A stretch of 7,590 nt of DNA from the NCBI GenBank assembly GCA_020723725.1, contig DYIG01000002.1, forward strand, positions 1-7,590, read 5' to 3'. A program made the translations under genes and the position numbers. Shown piece after piece: positions 6,478-7,590 of the stretch; positions within the stretch are counted from its first letter, which is position 1, and every line of letters begins with the position of its first letter. A model generated the notes under the pieces. It was not told the origin of the DNA, made no database searches, and saw nothing but the letters and a program-made list of their open reading frames with translations. This stretch comes from Thermaerobacter marianensis (GTDB lineage Bacteria; Bacillota; Sulfobacillia; DYIH01; DYIG01).

Positions 6478-6795
6478 CTTAGCTAATCATTATATGTTCG
6501 CAACTATATGATCAATGCCATTGACAATTGGAAAGCTTCTGTTCCGGCACCTAGATGGACCGAATATTCTACTGCTGATGTGGCTGCGATTGGAGCCCCC
6601 TCCGGATATTGCGGTGGCACGAATGCGGTAGGGTGTCGGAAAGTAGTTTAGTGGTATCCCGACACGATCCGTAACGTAAATTACCCCTCCAAAGAAATTG
6701 TAGCTTTGGAGTTGGACAAACTTACAGACTCGGATCCCATTATGCAAACCAAGAAACGCGTTTCTGTAATGGCTCACGAGCTAGGCCATTTATGT
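6413..6795 (+). pseudogene. Decayed secreted zinc metalloprotease (HExxH, matrixin-like)
   Basis: ATG 6413 follows a G-run (6401-6405) and encodes a clear signal peptide: MKR, a hydrophobic core LLAGIILFSVSLVSL, then ANH. This frame ends at TGA 6509-6511. The body continues in another frame from about 6487 (YVRNYMINAIDNW, then TSADV-like STADVAAIGAPSGYCGG). A TAG at 6649-6651 interrupts it, and the frame resumes with WYPDTIRNV, IVALELDKLTDSDP and VSVMAHELGHL. HELGH (6775-6789) is the catalytic zinc-binding HExxH. The GxxH that gives the third zinc ligand in metzincins is absent: the following residues are CSLTPGERG, and the rest of the domain is missing. A frameshift, a nonsense codon and C-terminal loss together indicate a dead gene. 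The family resemblance (small secreted matrixin-like M10-type peptidases of Gram-positives) is inferred from the signal peptide, the AIDNW...STADV pattern and HELGH. Confidence 0.62.
6633..6665 (+). repeat. Inverted repeat around the premature stop
   Basis: GTGTCGG (6633-6639) and CCGACAC (6659-6665) are perfect 7-bp inverted arms with a 19-nt spacer that contains the TAG at 6649-6651. It has no T-run, so it is not a typical terminator. It could be a coincidence or the scar of a small insertion. Confidence 0.35.
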
Positions 6796-6853
6796 TCTTT
6801 AACTCCCGGGGAACGGGGTTTGTGTTATCTTAATTCTTATCTTTTTAGAGTGC

Positions 6854-6861
6854 GGGAGGGG
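6854..6861 (+). promoter_or_regulatory. Shine-Dalgarno site of pabB
   Basis: GGGAGGGG precedes TTG 6865, with the GGAGG core (6855-6859) ending 5 nt before the start codon. It selects TTG 6865 over the in-frame GTG 6850, which has only T-rich sequence upstream. I see no convincing sigma-A promoter between the metalloprotease remnant and this site. Confidence 0.55.
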
Positions 6862-6864
6862 CCA

Positions 6865-7590
6865 TTGCCTGTTGCTGTTCTGAAGGTTCCCGCCGGGTCT
6901 ATGCCGGACCCCGTCATGCTTTGTGACGCCATGCGGCGGGAGCCTTATGCCTTCTGGTTCGATAGCGCTGACGCTGATCAGTGCCTACCCCGGTTTTCTC
7001 ATTTGGGTTCAGACCCGCTGGCGGTGCTCTCCAGCAGTGGGGGGAACGGGTCAGATTTTATGATTCGTCTGGATATGCTCCTTGCAACAAGGGAGGTGGA
7101 TCCGGATGTCCGGAGGATTCCGGTCAGTGTCCCGGCGGTGGTCGGCTGGTTCTCCTATGATTTGGGGGTAGAACTGGAGTTAGGCGCAGGGGCGGTCGGC
7201 AGATTCCAGAGGGGGGAGATTACCCCTTCTATAATGGGGCTGTATGATAGCGGGATAACGCTGGATCACCGGGAGGGGAAGGTCTATATTTGGGCGTCTC
7301 GTATCCCGGTTGCTCCTGAGATCGCAGGGTTTGTCCGGGGAGCAAGGGACAGTTCGTGGGCGGATAGAAGGTTGGAGCAACTCCACGGCATCTTCCTGTG
7401 CTGGTTGGAAGGAAGGGGCGCTTGGGAGGGGGTGTCGCCCTGTACTGCCGGAACCGGGGTTTGGAGCCTCGGCCGCGACGAGTACAAGAAGGCGGTCCAT
7501 CGGTCCAAGGAATACATTGCAGCGGGTGACATCTACCAGGTCAATCTGACCAGACGCCTCCGATTGGGTTGGAAAGGGGATCCCCTGACA
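6865..7590 (+). CDS. pabB: Aminodeoxychorismate synthase component I (PabB), 3' truncated by window
   Basis: PabB converts chorismate plus ammonia, supplied by the PabA glutaminase, to 4-amino-4-deoxychorismate in p-aminobenzoate/folate synthesis in the cytoplasm. The window holds 242 aa, roughly the N-terminal half of a protein usually around 450-480 aa or longer if fused. The anthranilate-synthase-I N-terminal domain is visible: PYAFWFDSA at 28-35, RFSHLGSDPLAVL at 43-55 (typical RYSFLGADP), VVGWFSYDLGVELE at 92-105, and PSIMGLYDSGITLDH at 121-135. The chorismate-binding domain begins at about 200 with WSLGRDEYKKAV, then the conserved YIAAGDIYQVNLTRR (217-231). FDSA and SYDLG favour PabB over TrpE. 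The frame stays open to the edge. It is also open upstream, through the HELGH remnant, back to 6652, but the start is placed at TTG 6865 by its ribosome-binding site and by family N-termini. It is a separate unit from the pilus operon. Confidence 0.87.
   Translation, partial: MPVAVLKVPAGSMPDPVMLCDAMRREPYAFWFDSADADQCLPRFSHLGSDPLAVLSSSGGNGSDFMIRLDMLLATREVDPDVRRIPVSVPAVVGWFSYDLGVELELGAGAVGRFQRGEITPSIMGLYDSGITLDHREGKVYIWASRIPVAPEIAGFVRGARDSSWADRRLEQLHGIFLCWLEGRGAWEGVSPCTAGTGVWSLGRDEYKKAVHRSKEYIAAGDIYQVNLTRRLRLGWKGDPLT

Noticed and set aside
6820..6848. Possible sigma-A promoter for pabB (TG-T-TATCTT at 6823-6831, second TATCTT at 6838)
   Set aside because: The -10 matches are partial and there is no -35 box at proper spacing; too weak to annotate.

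Overview
The window carries a compact, co-directional Tad/Flp type IVc pilus operon on the + strand (about 1-6023). It is closed by a rho-independent terminator at about 6041-6072. A 0.8 kb zone of decayed sequence follows (about 6080-6850), and then the 5' part of a folate-pathway gene, pabB, which runs off the right edge. Every supported gene is on the + strand.

Organism (inference): probably a monoderm Firmicute, of the Clostridia/Peptococcaceae-Desulfotomaculia kind. The reasons are strong purine-rich Shine-Dalgarno sites, frequent GTG/TTG starts, moderate GC, and a Tad locus in which cpaB runs straight into tadZ with no secretin (RcpA/CpaC) between them. I cannot name the genus.

Pilus operon: cpaB/rcpC (periplasmic-type SAF protein) - tadZ/cpaE (MinD-like localisation ATPase with an altered Walker A) - tadA/cpaF (motor ATPase) - tadB - tadC (inner-membrane platform) - flp (major pilin) - tadE (minor pseudopilin) - tadG-like protein with an N-terminal Tad segment only. 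Junctions are tight: an 11-nt overlap, a 4-nt ATGA overlap, gaps of 8, 27, 36 and 17 nt, then an 8-nt overlap. The genes are therefore almost certainly co-transcribed and partly translationally coupled. TadA powers assembly on the TadB/TadC platform, TadZ positions the machine, Flp is the polymer, and TadE/TadG are accessory subunits. No prepilin peptidase (TadV/CpaA), TadD or secretin is in the window; the left end of the locus lies outside it.

Decayed zone: an unrecognised open frame (about 6142-6477) is followed by the remains of a secreted HExxH zinc metalloprotease. These remains are a clear signal peptide at 6413, a frameshift near 6487-6510, an in-frame TAG at 6649, HELGH at 6775-6789, and loss of the C-terminal part. 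By coincidence the last piece is in frame with pabB, so a naive gene call could fuse the two.

I see no convincing new multi-gene system. The most useful second looks are the decayed metalloprotease and its in-frame junction with pabB, the TadZ Walker A change, and the conflict between the best ribosome-binding site and the reading frame at the tadG-like gene.
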